Below are positions 19,671-28,732 of a DNA stretch of 64,000 nt, piece after piece. The notes under the pieces were generated by a model. It saw nothing but the letters and a program-made list of their open reading frames with translations. It was not told where the DNA came from and ran no database searches. How positions within the stretch are numbered: the first letter of the stretch is position 1; the number at the start of each line of letters is the position of its first letter. The translations under genes and the position numbers were made by a program. The stretch spans positions 1 through 64,000 of the forward strand of contig NZ_CAJYMD010000039.1 of NCBI RefSeq assembly GCF_913776015.1, read 5' to 3'. The DNA comes from an uncultured Oxalicibacterium sp. GTDB taxonomy: Bacteria > Pseudomonadota > Gammaproteobacteria > Burkholderiales > Burkholderiaceae_D.

Positions 19671-20327
19671 ATGACCACGGTACTGCTGCTGGAAGATGAT
19701 CCATTCTTGCGTAATGAATTGCTCGCCGTGCTTGGCAGGAATGGTTGCCGTGTACTGATTGCCAGTCATGAGCGCGATATCGAACCCTTGCTCGACACGT
19801 TCGATATCGCCATCGTCGATGCAAATATCGGCAGTGGCGACGGCATGCGGGTTGCTGCACGCGTGCGGGCCGCTCGGCCTGGTTGCGGCGTCATGATCCT
19901 GACGGTACAGACCGGGCTCAAGCGTAATCTTGCCAGCATGCGAAAACATGCCGATTTCGTGCTCGTCAAACCGATTTCACTCGAAGAATTGCAGGCGCAC
20001 CTGATCATGCTGGGACGGCGCGTGAGGTCGTACTGGCAGTTGCATCGGACACAGCGGCAATTGATTTCGCCGAGCGGACACGCAACGTATCTCAATGAGC
20101 AGGAAATGATGTTGCTCACGCTGGCTGCACAACATGGTGAAATCGTCACGCGCCGCGAAATTGCCCATGCCATGCGCATCGACTGGCTGGAATTCGACAA
20201 TCGGCGTCTGGATCAGACCATCAGCCGCTTGCGGCGGCGTTGGCTCAAAAACAGTGGCAGGGTGTTGCCCTTGTTGACCCAGCATGGCAAGGGTTTCTTT
20301 TTTGGTGCCGAGATTGTTCTGGTTTGA
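19671..20327 (+). CDS. Orphan OmpR-like response regulator of the surface cluster
   Basis: 218 residues. The receiver has E8/D9/D10, phospho-acceptor D50 (IAIVDANIG), T78 and K100 (FVLVKPIS). The C-terminal region resembles a winged helix ([24 protein letters not shown], then [19 protein letters not shown] and GKGFFFG). No kinase gene is adjacent; the preceding three genes encode the DUF11/barrel/OmpA set, about 108 bases upstream, so it may control that cluster. The receiver replaces the usual Pro after the phospho-Asp loop with a Gly/Ser-rich turn, but acidic residues are conserved, so it should be phosphorylated. Confidence 0.8.
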   Translation: MTTVLLLEDDPFLRNELLAVLGRNGCRVLIASHERDIEPLLDTFDIAIVDANIGSGDGMRVAARVRAARPGCGVMILTVQTGLKRNLASMRKHADFVLVKPISLEELQAHLIMLGRRVRSYWQLHRTQRQLISPSGHATYLNEQEMMLLTLAAQHGEIVTRREIAHAMRIDWLEFDNRRLDQTISRLRRRWLKNSGRVLPLLTQHGKGFFFGAEIVLV

Positions 20328-20496
20328 GGTTGCCGTATGGTGTAGGGGTATACGTTGCCTTTCTGCCAAAATCCCTGTCCGGTGTCTTGTCTGAATGAGG
20401 CGAAAAGACGCTGAATTCCTTGTCGGACGGTGAGGAGATTCCGTTTGAACAGGCCTAAATCCATTAAAATAGCGGCCTGTTTCGAGAATATCCCCC

Positions 20497-21609
20497 ATGT
20501 CCATTTCAACTACCCAGGAAATCGTCGAAGAATTGCGTGCCGGTCGCATGGTGATTCTGGTCGATGAGGAAGATCGTGAAAACGAAGGTGATCTGGTGCT
20601 GGCCGCCGATTTCGTCACGCCTGAAGCCATCAACTTCATGGCGCGCTTCGGTCGTGGCCTGATTTGTCTGACATTGACCGAAGAGCGTTGCGATCAATTG
20701 GCGCTGACCATGATGACGGCGCGCAATGGCACCTCTTACGGTACGGCCTTTACGGTCTCGATCGAAGCTGCCGAAGGTGTGACGACAGGTATTTCTGCGG
20801 CCGACCGTGCGCGTACCGTACAAGCGGCTGTCGCCAGGGATGCCAAGGCGATCGATATCGTCCAGCCCGGCCACATCTTCCCGCTCAAGGCGCAAAAGGG
20901 TGGTGTGCTGATGCGTGCAGGCCATACCGAAGCCGGTTGCGACCTAGCCGAGCTGGCAGGACTGACGCCGGCAGCCGTCATCTGCGAAATCATGAAGGAC
21001 GACGGCACGATGGCACGTCTGCCCGACCTGATTGAATTCGGCAAAGAGCATGGGCTGAAAATCGGCACGATCGCCGATCTGATTCATTACCGCAGTCAGA
21101 CCGAATGCTTTGTCGAGCGTGTTGGCGAACGCACCATGGAAACCGTGCATGGCACTTTCCAGGCGGTGCTGTATCGCGACAAGCCAAGTGGCGGCGCGCA
21201 TCTGGCGCTGGTGCATGGCGATATCGTGCCCGATGAAGAAACGCTGGTGCGTGTGCACCAACCGGTATCCGTGCTCGATCTGCTGGAAACCAAGGCGACC
21301 ACGCACTCGTGGAATATGGCTTCCGCCATGCAGGCGATCAAGCAGGCAGAGCGCGGTGTGATGGTGCTGCTCAATTGCGAGGAGTCGGCCGACGAACTGT
21401 TTTCCGAATTCGAGGCACTGGATAATCCGGCTGGTCGTGCGCAGCCACGTGCCTCGCGCATGGATTTGCGTACCTACGGTATTGGTGCACAAATCTTGCG
21501 CGATCTGTCGGTTGGTCGCATGAAGCTGCTTTCCAAGCCGCGCAAGATGCCGTCGATGACGGGCTTCAATCTGGAAGTCACTGGCTATCGTGCCACGCCG
21601 GAAAATTGA
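20497..21609 (+). CDS. ribBA: 3,4-dihydroxy-2-butanone-4-phosphate synthase with degenerate GTP cyclohydrolase II domain
   Basis: 370 residues. The N-terminal half (about 1-200) is an intact Rib[12 protein letters not shown] and [16 protein letters not shown] supply the Mg2+ and ribulose-5-phosphate residues, giving the four-carbon unit for lumazine. The C-terminal half aligns with RibA in position and begins correctly ([16 protein letters not shown]), but the three zinc cysteines that follow RVH in real GTP cyclohydrolase II are missing, as is the HRQEGRG substrate loop. It therefore probably has only RibB activity; such RibB-RibX hybrids are known in Proteobacteria. A separate ribA is expected elsewhere. 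ribH follows after about 97 bases. Confidence 0.9.
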   Translation: MSISTTQEIVEELRAGRMVILVDEEDRENEGDLVLAADFVTPEAINFMARFGRGLICLTLTEERCDQLALTMMTARNGTSYGTAFTVSIEAAEGVTTGISAADRARTVQAAVARDAKAIDIVQPGHIFPLKAQKGGVLMRAGHTEAGCDLAELAGLTPAAVICEIMKDDGTMARLPDLIEFGKEHGLKIGTIADLIHYRSQTECFVERVGERTMETVHGTFQAVLYRDKPSGGAHLALVHGDIVPDEETLVRVHQPVSVLDLLETKATTHSWNMASAMQAIKQAERGVMVLLNCEESADELFSEFEALDNPAGRAQPRASRMDLRTYGIGAQILRDLSVGRMKLLSKPRKMPSMTGFNLEVTGYRATPEN

Positions 21610-21706
21610 GCATTCGTTCAGTTTGTTGAGAATTTCATTGTCGAATCAGTGGCTTGTGATTCGATTGTTCATTCAGTAAGGCGCGCAAGCGCATAAAGGA
21701 AGCATC

Positions 21707-22204
21707 ATGACCGTTGGCACTTATGAGATCAATCTGGCGGGAGAAGGCCTGCGTATCGGTATCGTGCAGGCACGCTTCAATCAGGACGTCTGCCACGGTT
21801 TGCTGGCTTCCTGTCTGGCCGAGCTCAAGCATCTGGGTATCGAAGATGAAGACATCCTTCTGGTGACGGTGCCAGGCGCGCTGGAAATTCCGCTGGCGCT
21901 GCGCAAGATGGCCGAGACCATGCAGTTCGATGCACTGATTGCGATTGGTGCCGTTATCCGCGGTGAGACGTATCACTTCGAGCTGGTGTCGAACGAATCC
22001 GGTTCCGGTATCACGCGCGTGGGCCTGGATTTTGGCATTCCTGTTGCCAATGCCGTATTGACTACGGATACCGACGAGCAGGCCGAAGCACGCATGGAAG
22101 AAAAAGGTGCCGATGCGGCGCGTGTTGCCGTGGAAATGGCGAATCTGACCATCGCCCTCGAAGAGCTGGCTGATGCCGCCGACGATGAAGAGGATGACGA
22201 CTGA
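21707..22204 (+). CDS. ribH: 6,7-dimethyl-8-ribityllumazine synthase
   Basis: 165 residues. It condenses the dihydroxybutanone phosphate made by RibBA with the RibD pyrimidine product; RibE then uses the lumazine. Recognised by [33 protein letters not shown] and [17 protein letters not shown], with the catalytic His in the last motif. Length is normal apart from an acidic tail of about 12 residues ([11 protein letters not shown]). Preceded by GGAAGC about five bases before the ATG. nusB follows, the common ribBA-ribH-nusB order of beta- and gammaproteobacteria. Confidence 0.95.
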   Translation: MTVGTYEINLAGEGLRIGIVQARFNQDVCHGLLASCLAELKHLGIEDEDILLVTVPGALEIPLALRKMAETMQFDALIAIGAVIRGETYHFELVSNESGSGITRVGLDFGIPVANAVLTTDTDEQAEARMEEKGADAARVAVEMANLTIALEELADAADDEEDDD

Positions 22205-22239
22205 GTTTTGCCGTCGCTTTCTCCCTCCGTTTAACTCAC

Positions 22240-22740
22240 ATGTCATGCCGTGCCGGCATGAATTCGCAAGCCATGAATCAGAAATCTGAACACGCCAATC
22301 CAAACAAGAACCGTACGCCACGTCACCGTGCGCGCGAGTTCGCCCTGCAGGGCCTTTACCAATGGCTGCTCAATCACGAGGAAGTGCGCGCCATCGAGTT
22401 GCATATCCGTCAGGCGCACGGGTTTGACAAGGCTGATATCGAACACTTCGATGCATTGCTGTATGGTGCCGTCAAGCAGGCGCCGGAGCTGCGCGCCGGT
22501 TTAGCGCCGCTGATCGACCGTGAAATCGATGCGCTGTCGCCAGTCGAGCATGCTGCCCTGTTGATCGGTGCCTACGAACTCAAGAATCACATCGAAATTC
22601 CGTACAAGGTCGTCATCAACGAGGCGGTCGAGTTGACCAAGTCGTTCGGTGGCATCGATGGTCATAAATACGTCAACGGCGTTCTCGACAAGTTTGCCGC
22701 GACGGTGCGTGAAGTCGAATTTGCCAACCGCAAGGGCTGA
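22240..22740 (+). CDS. nusB: Transcription antitermination factor NusB
   Basis: About 155-166 residues depending on the start. NusB with NusE (S10) binds boxA RNA and supports antitermination of rRNA operons. The fold is evident from [18 protein letters not shown], the all-helical middle and [17 protein letters not shown] followed by [11 protein letters not shown]. Starts at 22240, 22258 and 22273 are all ATG and in frame; none has a clear Shine-Dalgarno, and the family N-terminus begins close to the third. A hairpin with five T follows at 22821-22854. Confidence 0.93.
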   Translation: MSCRAGMNSQAMNQKSEHANPNKNRTPRHRAREFALQGLYQWLLNHEEVRAIELHIRQAHGFDKADIEHFDALLYGAVKQAPELRAGLAPLIDREIDALSPVEHAALLIGAYELKNHIEIPYKVVINEAVELTKSFGGIDGHKYVNGVLDKFAATVREVEFANRKG

Positions 22741-22820
22741 TCGGTATTTGTCAGGACTTGCGCCCTGGCTTTGATTTGGGGCCAGGTAATCAAGTCTGAA
22801 GCGAGTTTCGATCTCGCATC

Positions 22821-22854
22821 CGCCATCTGTGCAGTCATGCCGGATGGCGTTTTT
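22821..22854 (+). terminator. Probable rho-independent terminator after nusB
   Basis: CGCCATC at 22821-22827 pairs with GATGGCG at 22843-22849, followed by TTTTT at 22850-22854. The loop is 15 bases. It is placed about 80 bases downstream of nusB and upstream of the aminotransferase start. Confidence 0.5.
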
Positions 22855-22915
22855 CATGGTGCGCTCACAACGCGTGTTTGCGCCTCTTGTCAGAAACGAA
22901 TGGAAGGAGAGGGCC

Positions 22916-24103
22916 TTGTCTGTCGATTTGCCGTTACTGGCTGCACGACTTGAACAGATTGCGCCATTCCATGTGATGGAACTGGCCAAGCATGCTGCCG
23001 AACTGGAGCGGCAAGGGCGTCATATCGTCCACATGGGCATTGGCGAGCCGGATTTCACGGCGCCGCAGCCAGTGCTCGATGCGGCCATGCGCGCCATGCA
23101 GGAAGGACGCTCGCAATATACGGCAGCGACCGGCATGCCGGCCTTGCGTAAGGCTATCTCGGATTACTACCAGGACGCCTATGGTGTAAAGGTTTCGCCA
23201 TCGCGTATCGTCGTCACGGCAGGGGCATCGGCGGCATTATTACTGGCATGTGCGGCACTGGTGGAACACGGAAGTGAGGTATTGATGTCTGATCCTTCGT
23301 ATCCCTGTAATCGCCATTTTGTGGCGGCTTTCGGTGGAAGTGCGCACATGATTGCCTGTGATGCCGCGCAGCGTTTCCAGTTGTCGGCACGACAGGTACG
23401 AGAACATTGGACGTCGTCCACGCGCGGTGTTTTGCTCGCTTCACCGTCCAACCCGACCGGCACTACGATCGCGGCAAAGGAATTGGCTTGCATCGTTGAT
23501 GAAGTGTGTAGCAGAAAAGGTTTTGTCATTGTCGATGAAATCTATAACGGCTTGCGCTATGACAGTGCGCCGTTCTCGGCGACCTCGCTGGGCGACGATG
23601 TGATTGTCATCAACAGTTTTTCCAAATACTTCAATATGACAGGCTGGCGTCTTGGCTGGTTGGTGGTGCCGGAAGCATTGGTGCCAGCAATTGAAAAGCT
23701 TGCGCAAAACCTGTTCATTTGCGCCCCCAGCATTGCCCAGCATGCAGGACTTGCATGTTTTTCTGCTGAAGCGCGCGCCATCTATGAAGAGCGCCGACTC
23801 GAAATGCAGCGTCGCCGCGATTACATCGTGCCAGCGTTGGAGAGTGTGGGTTTACGTGTACCGGTCATACCGGATGGTGCGTTTTACGTTTATGCAGATT
23901 GTTCGTGCTTGTCTGATGACGCAGACCGCCTCAGCCGTGATTTGCTGGAGCAGGCCGGGGTGGTGGTGGTGCCGGGCATGGATTTTGGTGTGGCAGAACC
24001 ACGTCGCTACTTGCGGATTTCCTATGCCACCTCGCTGGAGCATTTGCGGGAAGCCGTAGCGCGTATGCGGCGCTTTTTCGAGCGTGGCGACGGAGGTGAG
24101 TAA
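22916..24103 (+). CDS. PLP-dependent class I aminotransferase
   Basis: 395 residues from TTG 22916, picked because GGAAGGAG lies six bases upstream and the protein then starts like its family (LPLLAARLEQIAPFHVMELA). Fold type I aminotransferase: substrate loop HMGIGEPDF, PLP phosphate region TAGASAALLLACAAL, SPSNPTGT, and Schiff-base Lys237 in NSFSKYFNMTGWRLGW; the carboxylate-binding Arg is in RRYLRISYA. Such enzymes are annotated variously as aspartate or alanine/valine-type transaminases; substrate cannot be told from sequence here. It is followed by a strong terminator. Confidence 0.88.
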   Translation: MSVDLPLLAARLEQIAPFHVMELAKHAAELERQGRHIVHMGIGEPDFTAPQPVLDAAMRAMQEGRSQYTAATGMPALRKAISDYYQDAYGVKVSPSRIVVTAGASAALLLACAALVEHGSEVLMSDPSYPCNRHFVAAFGGSAHMIACDAAQRFQLSARQVREHWTSSTRGVLLASPSNPTGTTIAAKELACIVDEVCSRKGFVIVDEIYNGLRYDSAPFSATSLGDDVIVINSFSKYFNMTGWRLGWLVVPEALVPAIEKLAQNLFICAPSIAQHAGLACFSAEARAIYEERRLEMQRRRDYIVPALESVGLRVPVIPDGAFYVYADCSCLSDDADRLSRDLLEQAGVVVVPGMDFGVAEPRRYLRISYATSLEHLREAVARMRRFFERGDGGE

Positions 24104-24127
24104 GTCTATTTATTATTCGCACAATAA

Positions 24128-24151
24128 AAAAGGAGCCTTGTGGCTCCTTTT
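24128..24151. terminator. Bidirectional rho-independent terminator
   Basis: AAAAGGAGCC (24128-24137) and GGCTCCTTTT (24142-24151) form a perfect ten-base stem around the loop TTGT, with A/T tracts on both flanks. It lies between the convergent aminotransferase and lytic transglycosylase genes and can stop transcription from both sides. Confidence 0.88.
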
Positions 24152-24173
24152 CTTATAGAGATGACGACTCGGC

Positions 24174-25139
24174 TTAGAGCGACGTCATGCCATTCGAGAG
24201 TTTTTCCTTGCGGCCCATGTCTTCCACGCTGGCGCCCGTGCTGACCATTTCAGGTTGCTTGGCTTGTGCCGATGCTGGAATCGCTTGTTTGGCTGGCGCG
24301 CGGCTGGCCATCGCTGCATAGACCGAAACACGCTTGCCACTGGCAACGGCTTTCAGACGGTCATATTCGCCCAGTACCTTGGCACCGTAGCCGGCATCAT
24401 CGGTCATTGCGGCAGCGCCGACGTAGCGCTTGAGTCCAGCCTCGACCGAACCGCCACGTGCGACATATTCCTTGAGAATCAGCGAGCCGACGCGGATATT
24501 GGCAACCGGATTCAGTGCTGCCTGTGCACCGCCCATTTCGGCAAACTTGTCGTGGTGAACCTTGGACATGACCTGCATCAGGCCCTGTGCGCCGACCGGG
24601 CTTTCTGCGAAAGGATTGAAGCGCGATTCAATTGCCATGACGGCCAGAATCAGCAGGGGATCGAGGTTGATTTCCTGCGCCGTCAAATAGGCAGCGGAAA
24701 CCAGCATATTGGTAGCGTCGTTCGCAACACGGTAGCGCTTGGAAATCCATTCTGTGACGCGCTTTTGTTGCACTTCGCTGCCGAGCAGCGCATTGGGTGC
24801 CACATTTGCGGCGACGGTTTTGATGTTATCGGCATCATCCTGATTGCCGGCTGCCTCTTCGCCCATCAGATTGGACATTGGCGGCAGATCGACTTGTGGA
24901 GAATTCGATGCAACAGCTTCGCTGAACGGAGAGAGCGCCTGCAACTTGTCGGCTACTTCCGGTTTGAAAAACATCATGGTAAGGACGGCAATCGCAGCGA
25001 GGCCAAGAGCCATCACAGCGTGGCGAGCGGTATTGACCAGCTTGCCGGTGGAAGCGCGCATCGGGGTCGAGCGCGCGATCACCTCTCGTGCCGATTGGTT
25101 GGCGACTTGTCGCATCGCCTGGGTCATACGATCTAACAT
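24174..25139 (-). CDS. Membrane-anchored SLT-type lytic transglycosylase
   Basis: 321 residues. One N-terminal membrane segment at about 39-58 (HAVMALGLAAIAVLTMMFF) with a basic cytoplasmic stretch before it, then a periplasmic linker. The SLT/goose-lysozyme-like domain covers about 140-270: LLILAVMAIESRFNPFAES holds catalytic Glu171, and VGAQGLMQVMSK follows. It would cut peptidoglycan between MurNAc and GlcNAc with 1,6-anhydro product. A C-terminal tail rich in Ala/Gln/Pro is low complexity. The gene stands alone, convergent to the aminotransferase, with a long structured upstream leader. Confidence 0.87.
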   Translation of the reverse strand: MLDRMTQAMRQVANQSAREVIARSTPMRASTGKLVNTARHAVMALGLAAIAVLTMMFFKPEVADKLQALSPFSEAVASNSPQVDLPPMSNLMGEEAAGNQDDADNIKTVAANVAPNALLGSEVQQKRVTEWISKRYRVANDATNMLVSAAYLTAQEINLDPLLILAVMAIESRFNPFAESPVGAQGLMQVMSKVHHDKFAEMGGAQAALNPVANIRVGSLILKEYVARGGSVEAGLKRYVGAAAMTDDAGYGAKVLGEYDRLKAVASGKRVSVYAAMASRAPAKQAIPASAQAKQPEMVSTGASVEDMGRKEKLSNGMTSL

Positions 25140-25603
25140 TACTTGCTCCTGAATTAACGCGGCAGGTGAAGGGCTCCACCAGTTCGGATGTAGAACCCTG
25201 AACGTGCCGTGAATCAGAGAAATCGCCTGTTCGCACCGCGTGGCAGCACGGAACAGGCGTCGGAGTTGTCTGGTGAATGTCGCTACGGCGGTCCATCGGC
25301 CAAAAACAACTTATCGGGGAAGGCGCAGTGCCTTGCAAATCTAGGTAACGACTGTGGAGGCCCGATCCTCCGATGAAGCGAAGAGAGGTTTCTTTTCTTC
25401 CCCGTTTGATGTTCAAATACGGGCCTGCTCTTCGAGTTGCGCGAATTGTAGGAGTCCGTTTATATCGAGTCAATACTACAAAAACGCAATTTCATAACTT
25501 TATGATCTTAAGATTTTGGGTTGGTTCACCAAAATTCAATGAAATCAATCACTTGCACTTTTGGTCTCCTAAATTGTGTCCAGTGGTAAAAAACGCGAAA
25601 AAT
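25140..25603. other. Long divergent control region between transglycosylase and ubiD genes
   Basis: 464 bases. The half next to the transglycosylase (25150-25370) contains a strong hairpin: CGCCTGTTC near 25226-25234 and GAACAGGCG near 25252-25260 are perfectly complementary, and CCG/CGG inside extend it. On the minus strand this is in the 5' leader of the transglycosylase mRNA. The half next to ubiD (about 25440-25603) is markedly AT-rich compared with its surroundings, as expected of a promoter region. No known riboswitch class was recognised. Confidence 0.45.
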
Positions 25604-27088
25604 ATGAAATATTCAGACCTCCGCGACTTTATTTCCCAATTGCAACAAATGGGCGAACTTAAACGCATAAACGTGCCCGTTTCGACGCATTTGGAGATGA
25701 CTGAGATATGCGATCGAACTCTGCGAGCACAAGGGCCGGCGCTGCTCTTCGAGCAGCCCACGAGCCAAAAGATTCCCGTACTGGGTAATCTTTTCGGTAC
25801 GCCAAAACGTGTAGCGCTGGGCATGGGGGCGACCGATGTCAGCGAATTGCGTCGTATCGGCCATGTGCTGGCAACGCTGAAAGAACCCGAACCGCCCAAG
25901 GGATTCAAGGATGTAATGGGCATGACGTCGATGGTCAAGGCGCTGTGGGATATGGCGCCGAAGGAGACGCGCAGTGCGCCATGCCAGGAAATCGTATGGG
26001 AGGGCGATGATGTCGATCTGGCGCGCCTGCCGATTCAGCATTGCTGGCCCGGCGATATTGCACCACTCATCACGTGGGGGCTGGTGATCACCAAGGGGCC
26101 GAACAAGAAACGGCAAAATCTGGGTATATATAGACAGCAGGTGCTGGGCCGCAACAAGGTCATCATGCGCTGGCTGGCGCATCGCGGCGGCGCGCTGGAT
26201 TTTCGCGAGCACTGCCTGATCAATCGTGGTCAGCCATATCCGATTTCGGTGGCGCTGGGGGCCGATCCTGCGACGATATTGGGTGCCGTGACACCGGTAC
26301 CGGATAGCCTTTCCGAATACCAGTTTGCCGGCCTGTTACGCGGCAGCCGGACAGAACTCGTCAAATCCATTGGCAGCGAGTTGCGTGTGCCGTCTTCGGC
26401 CGAGATCGTGCTGGAAGGTCATATTTATCCCGACGAATCGCATCCCAGCGGTTACGAGCATGCACTTGAAGGCCCGTATGGGGACCATACCGGCTATTAC
26501 AACGAGCAGGATTCCTTCCCGGTTTTCACCATCGATCGCATTACGATGCGGCGCGATCCGATCTATCACTCTACGTATACAGGTAAGCCGCCAGATGAGC
26601 CGGCGGTGCTGGGTGTGGCGCTGAATGAAGTGTTCATTCCACTGCTGCAGAAACAGTTCTCGGAAATTACCGATTTCTATCTACCGCCTGAAGGTTGCAG
26701 TTACCGTATGGCCGTGGTGCAGATGAAGAAGTCGTATGCCGGTCATGCCAAGCGCGTGATGTTTGGCGTCTGGAGCTTCCTCCGGCAGTTTATGTATACG
26801 AAGTTCATCATCGTGGTGGATGAAGACGTCAACGTGCGTGATTGGAAGGAAGTCATCTGGGCAATTACCACGCGTGTCGATCCGTTGCGCGATACCACGC
26901 TGGTGGACAACACGCCGATCGATTATCTCGATTTCGCCTCACCGATCAGCGGGCTAGGCAGCAAGATGGGTATCGACGCCACCAATAAATGGCCGGGGGA
27001 AACCAGCCGTGAGTGGGGTACGCCGATCGAAATGACGGATGCGGTCAAAACGCGGGTGGATCAGATCTGGCAAGAGCTGGGTATTTAA
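25604..27088 (+). CDS. ubiD: 4-hydroxy-3-polyprenylbenzoate decarboxylase UbiD
   Basis: 494 residues from ATG 25604 (E. coli UbiD has 497); the open frame runs 231 bases further upstream but without family sequence. The enzyme removes the carboxyl group from the ubiquinone precursor using prenylated FMN made by UbiX. Motifs: [20 protein letters not shown] start, [17 protein letters not shown] in the prFMN site, and [12 protein letters not shown], with the Glu-Arg-Glu ionic network of the family apparently present. Single gene; the next feature downstream is the SRP RNA. Confidence 0.95.
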   Translation: MKYSDLRDFISQLQQMGELKRINVPVSTHLEMTEICDRTLRAQGPALLFEQPTSQKIPVLGNLFGTPKRVALGMGATDVSELRRIGHVLATLKEPEPPKGFKDVMGMTSMVKALWDMAPKETRSAPCQEIVWEGDDVDLARLPIQHCWPGDIAPLITWGLVITKGPNKKRQNLGIYRQQVLGRNKVIMRWLAHRGGALDFREHCLINRGQPYPISVALGADPATILGAVTPVPDSLSEYQFAGLLRGSRTELVKSIGSELRVPSSAEIVLEGHIYPDESHPSGYEHALEGPYGDHTGYYNEQDSFPVFTIDRITMRRDPIYHSTYTGKPPDEPAVLGVALNEVFIPLLQKQFSEITDFYLPPEGCSYRMAVVQMKKSYAGHAKRVMFGVWSFLRQFMYTKFIIVVDEDVNVRDWKEVIWAITTRVDPLRDTTLVDNTPIDYLDFASPISGLGSKMGIDATNKWPGETSREWGTPIEMTDAVKTRVDQIWQELGI

Positions 27089-27223
27089 CGCTGGGCATCT
27101 CGGCGGACAATTCAGTCGGCGGGAAAGCGGTCATTGCGGTGGCGGTGATGCGCTGCTTTCTCGTTTGCATGTTAAGGAATGAACGGCGCACGCAGTAATT
27201 CTGCAGCGCGTGCATCACATTGC

Positions 27224-27232
27224 TGATAGAAT
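27224..27232 (+). promoter_or_regulatory. Extended -10 promoter of the SRP RNA gene
   Basis: TGATAGAAT is a TG-N-TAGAAT extended -10 element placed eight bases before the predicted 5' end of the SRP RNA at 27240. No good -35 is visible 16-18 bases upstream, which extended -10 promoters can dispense with. Confidence 0.5.
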
Positions 27233-27239
27233 GCAGGTC

Positions 27240-27336
27240 GGCGGGCCCCTGCGCATTGTGGCATGGTCAATCTGGTCAGGTCGGGAACGAAGCAGCCACA
27301 GCCATTTACTGCAAGTGCCGTAGATCAGGCTCGCCC
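27240..27336 (+). ncRNA. ffs: Bacterial small signal recognition particle RNA (4.5S RNA)
   Basis: About 97 nt. The conserved apical domain is present: GGTCAGGTC followed by GGAACGAAGCAGCC, which is the Ffh-binding internal loop and GNRA-type cap region. The ends pair: GGCGGGCC at 27240-27247 with the CAGGCTCGCC segment at 27326-27335 through G-C and one G-U pair. This RNA with Ffh delivers inner-membrane proteins to FtsY. In many bacteria this gene lies just upstream of dnaX; here an RND pump operon separates them. Confidence 0.9.
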
Positions 27337-27564
27337 CTCTCAGTATTCACTCGTGCCAGTTATTCTCGGTCCGACACGCATTTCTCCCCTTGTCATTCCA
27401 ACAAATTGTGCAGTGTCAGCGCTGTGGAATTTTATTTGTTGCGGACAGCCCACGAATGGCTGCCATGTTAAGCTTCTCGCGCAACTTGGGTGCCGGTGAC
27501 CGCTCTGTAAAGCGGACAGCATTTTGGTCCCCAATTCTTCATGCTGCATACTTCATTTGGCCCC

Positions 27565-28707
27565 ATGCAACGTAATAGAAAATTCCTCCTGATTGGTCTA
27601 GGCATCGTTGGGGTTGCCGTCATTTCATATTTACAGTTTTTTCGAACCGGACAGAAATCAGGGCGTCCTGACAGTGCCATGGTCGTGCGTTCGACGGTTG
27701 CGAAGCAGCAAACGGTTCCTTTGACCGTGCAGGCAAATGGCACAGTGAGCGCCATCACGATGGTGGAAGTGCGCCCCAAGGTGCAGAACATCGTGCGTGC
27801 CGTGCATGTCAAGGAAGGGCAATTCGTCAAAGCGGGGCAACTGCTGTTTACCTTGGATGAGCGTAATGACCAATCCAATCTGGCACGTTCGCAAGCCGAA
27901 TTGGCTGCCGCGCAATCCGATCTGGCAGATGCCGAACTGACGCTCAAGCGCAATCAGGATCTGGCCAAGCAGAATTTCGTCTCGCAGGCCGTGGTCGATA
28001 CCTCGCGTACGCGTGTCGAGTCCTTGCGCAATACCATCAAGGCCAATCAGGCGGCAGCCCAATCGAGCGCCATCGTGCTGGGTGACAACCGCATTACGGC
28101 CAGCATTGATGGGCGTTTGGGTGTCATTAACGTGTTTCCGGGCAGCCTGGCGCAGCCGGCCGGAACCGCGATGGTAACGATTACACAGATCGATCCGATT
28201 GCCGTGACATTTTCGTTGCCTGAGCGCGAGTTGCAGAACGTGGTGGGAACCTATCCCAATGCCGATGCGCCAGTGACGGTGCAACTGCCCGGACAAGCGC
28301 CGGTGACCGGTCGCCTGATGTTCATCGATAACGTGACGGACAGCCAGACCGGCACCATCCGCATGAAAGCGCGTTTCGATAACAAGGAGCGCAAACTGTG
28401 GCCGGGTGGTTATGTGAATGTCAGCATGGTGACGCGCAATGTGCCCGATGCCGTTACGGTGCCGGCGCAGGCCGTGGTGACCGGGCCGGTTGATCGCTTT
28501 ATCTATGTGATCCAGCAGGATCAGACTGTCAAGGATGTCAAGGTGACGGTTTTGGCGACCGAGAATGGGCAAGCGGTTGTGACGGGGCTGGCGAGCGGGG
28601 CGCGCGTTGTGGTGGAAGGTGCGCAAAACCTGCGTCCCGGCAGCAAGGTGCGCGAGGTAAAGGTGCCACCGAAGTCTGCTGCCGACACCATGCCCGCCGA
28701 CGATTGA
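27565..28707 (+). CDS. RND efflux periplasmic adaptor (MdtA-like membrane fusion protein)
   Basis: About 380 residues; ATG 27565 (MQRNRKFLLIG) is favoured because it opens on the membrane anchor, with an in-frame ATG eight codons earlier also possible. Anchor about residues 6-22. The lipoyl half-motifs VRPKVQNIVRAVHVKEGQFV and ITASIDGRLGVINVFPG flank an alpha hairpin (SQAELAAAQSDLADAELTLK), then beta-barrel and membrane-proximal domains. It bridges the inner-membrane RND pump to an outer-membrane channel. The pump gene follows after 25 bases. No TolC-like gene is adjacent, so a channel encoded elsewhere must be used. Confidence 0.88.
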   Translation: MQRNRKFLLIGLGIVGVAVISYLQFFRTGQKSGRPDSAMVVRSTVAKQQTVPLTVQANGTVSAITMVEVRPKVQNIVRAVHVKEGQFVKAGQLLFTLDERNDQSNLARSQAELAAAQSDLADAELTLKRNQDLAKQNFVSQAVVDTSRTRVESLRNTIKANQAAAQSSAIVLGDNRITASIDGRLGVINVFPGSLAQPAGTAMVTITQIDPIAVTFSLPERELQNVVGTYPNADAPVTVQLPGQAPVTGRLMFIDNVTDSQTGTIRMKARFDNKERKLWPGGYVNVSMVTRNVPDAVTVPAQAVVTGPVDRFIYVIQQDQTVKDVKVTVLATENGQAVVTGLASGARVVVEGAQNLRPGSKVREVKVPPKSAADTMPADD

Positions 28708-28732
28708 TTGCCCTGCGCCCGGACATCCCTCT

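Noticed and set aside
20330-20496. Possible FMN riboswitch before ribBA
   Set aside because: None of the conserved RFN-element segments (such as GGGGCAGGG or the CCGACCGGCGGT core) is present.
25140-25400. Known riboswitch (GEMM or similar) in the transglycosylase leader
   Set aside because: The conserved cores of the classes I could compare were not found; only a hairpin is evident.
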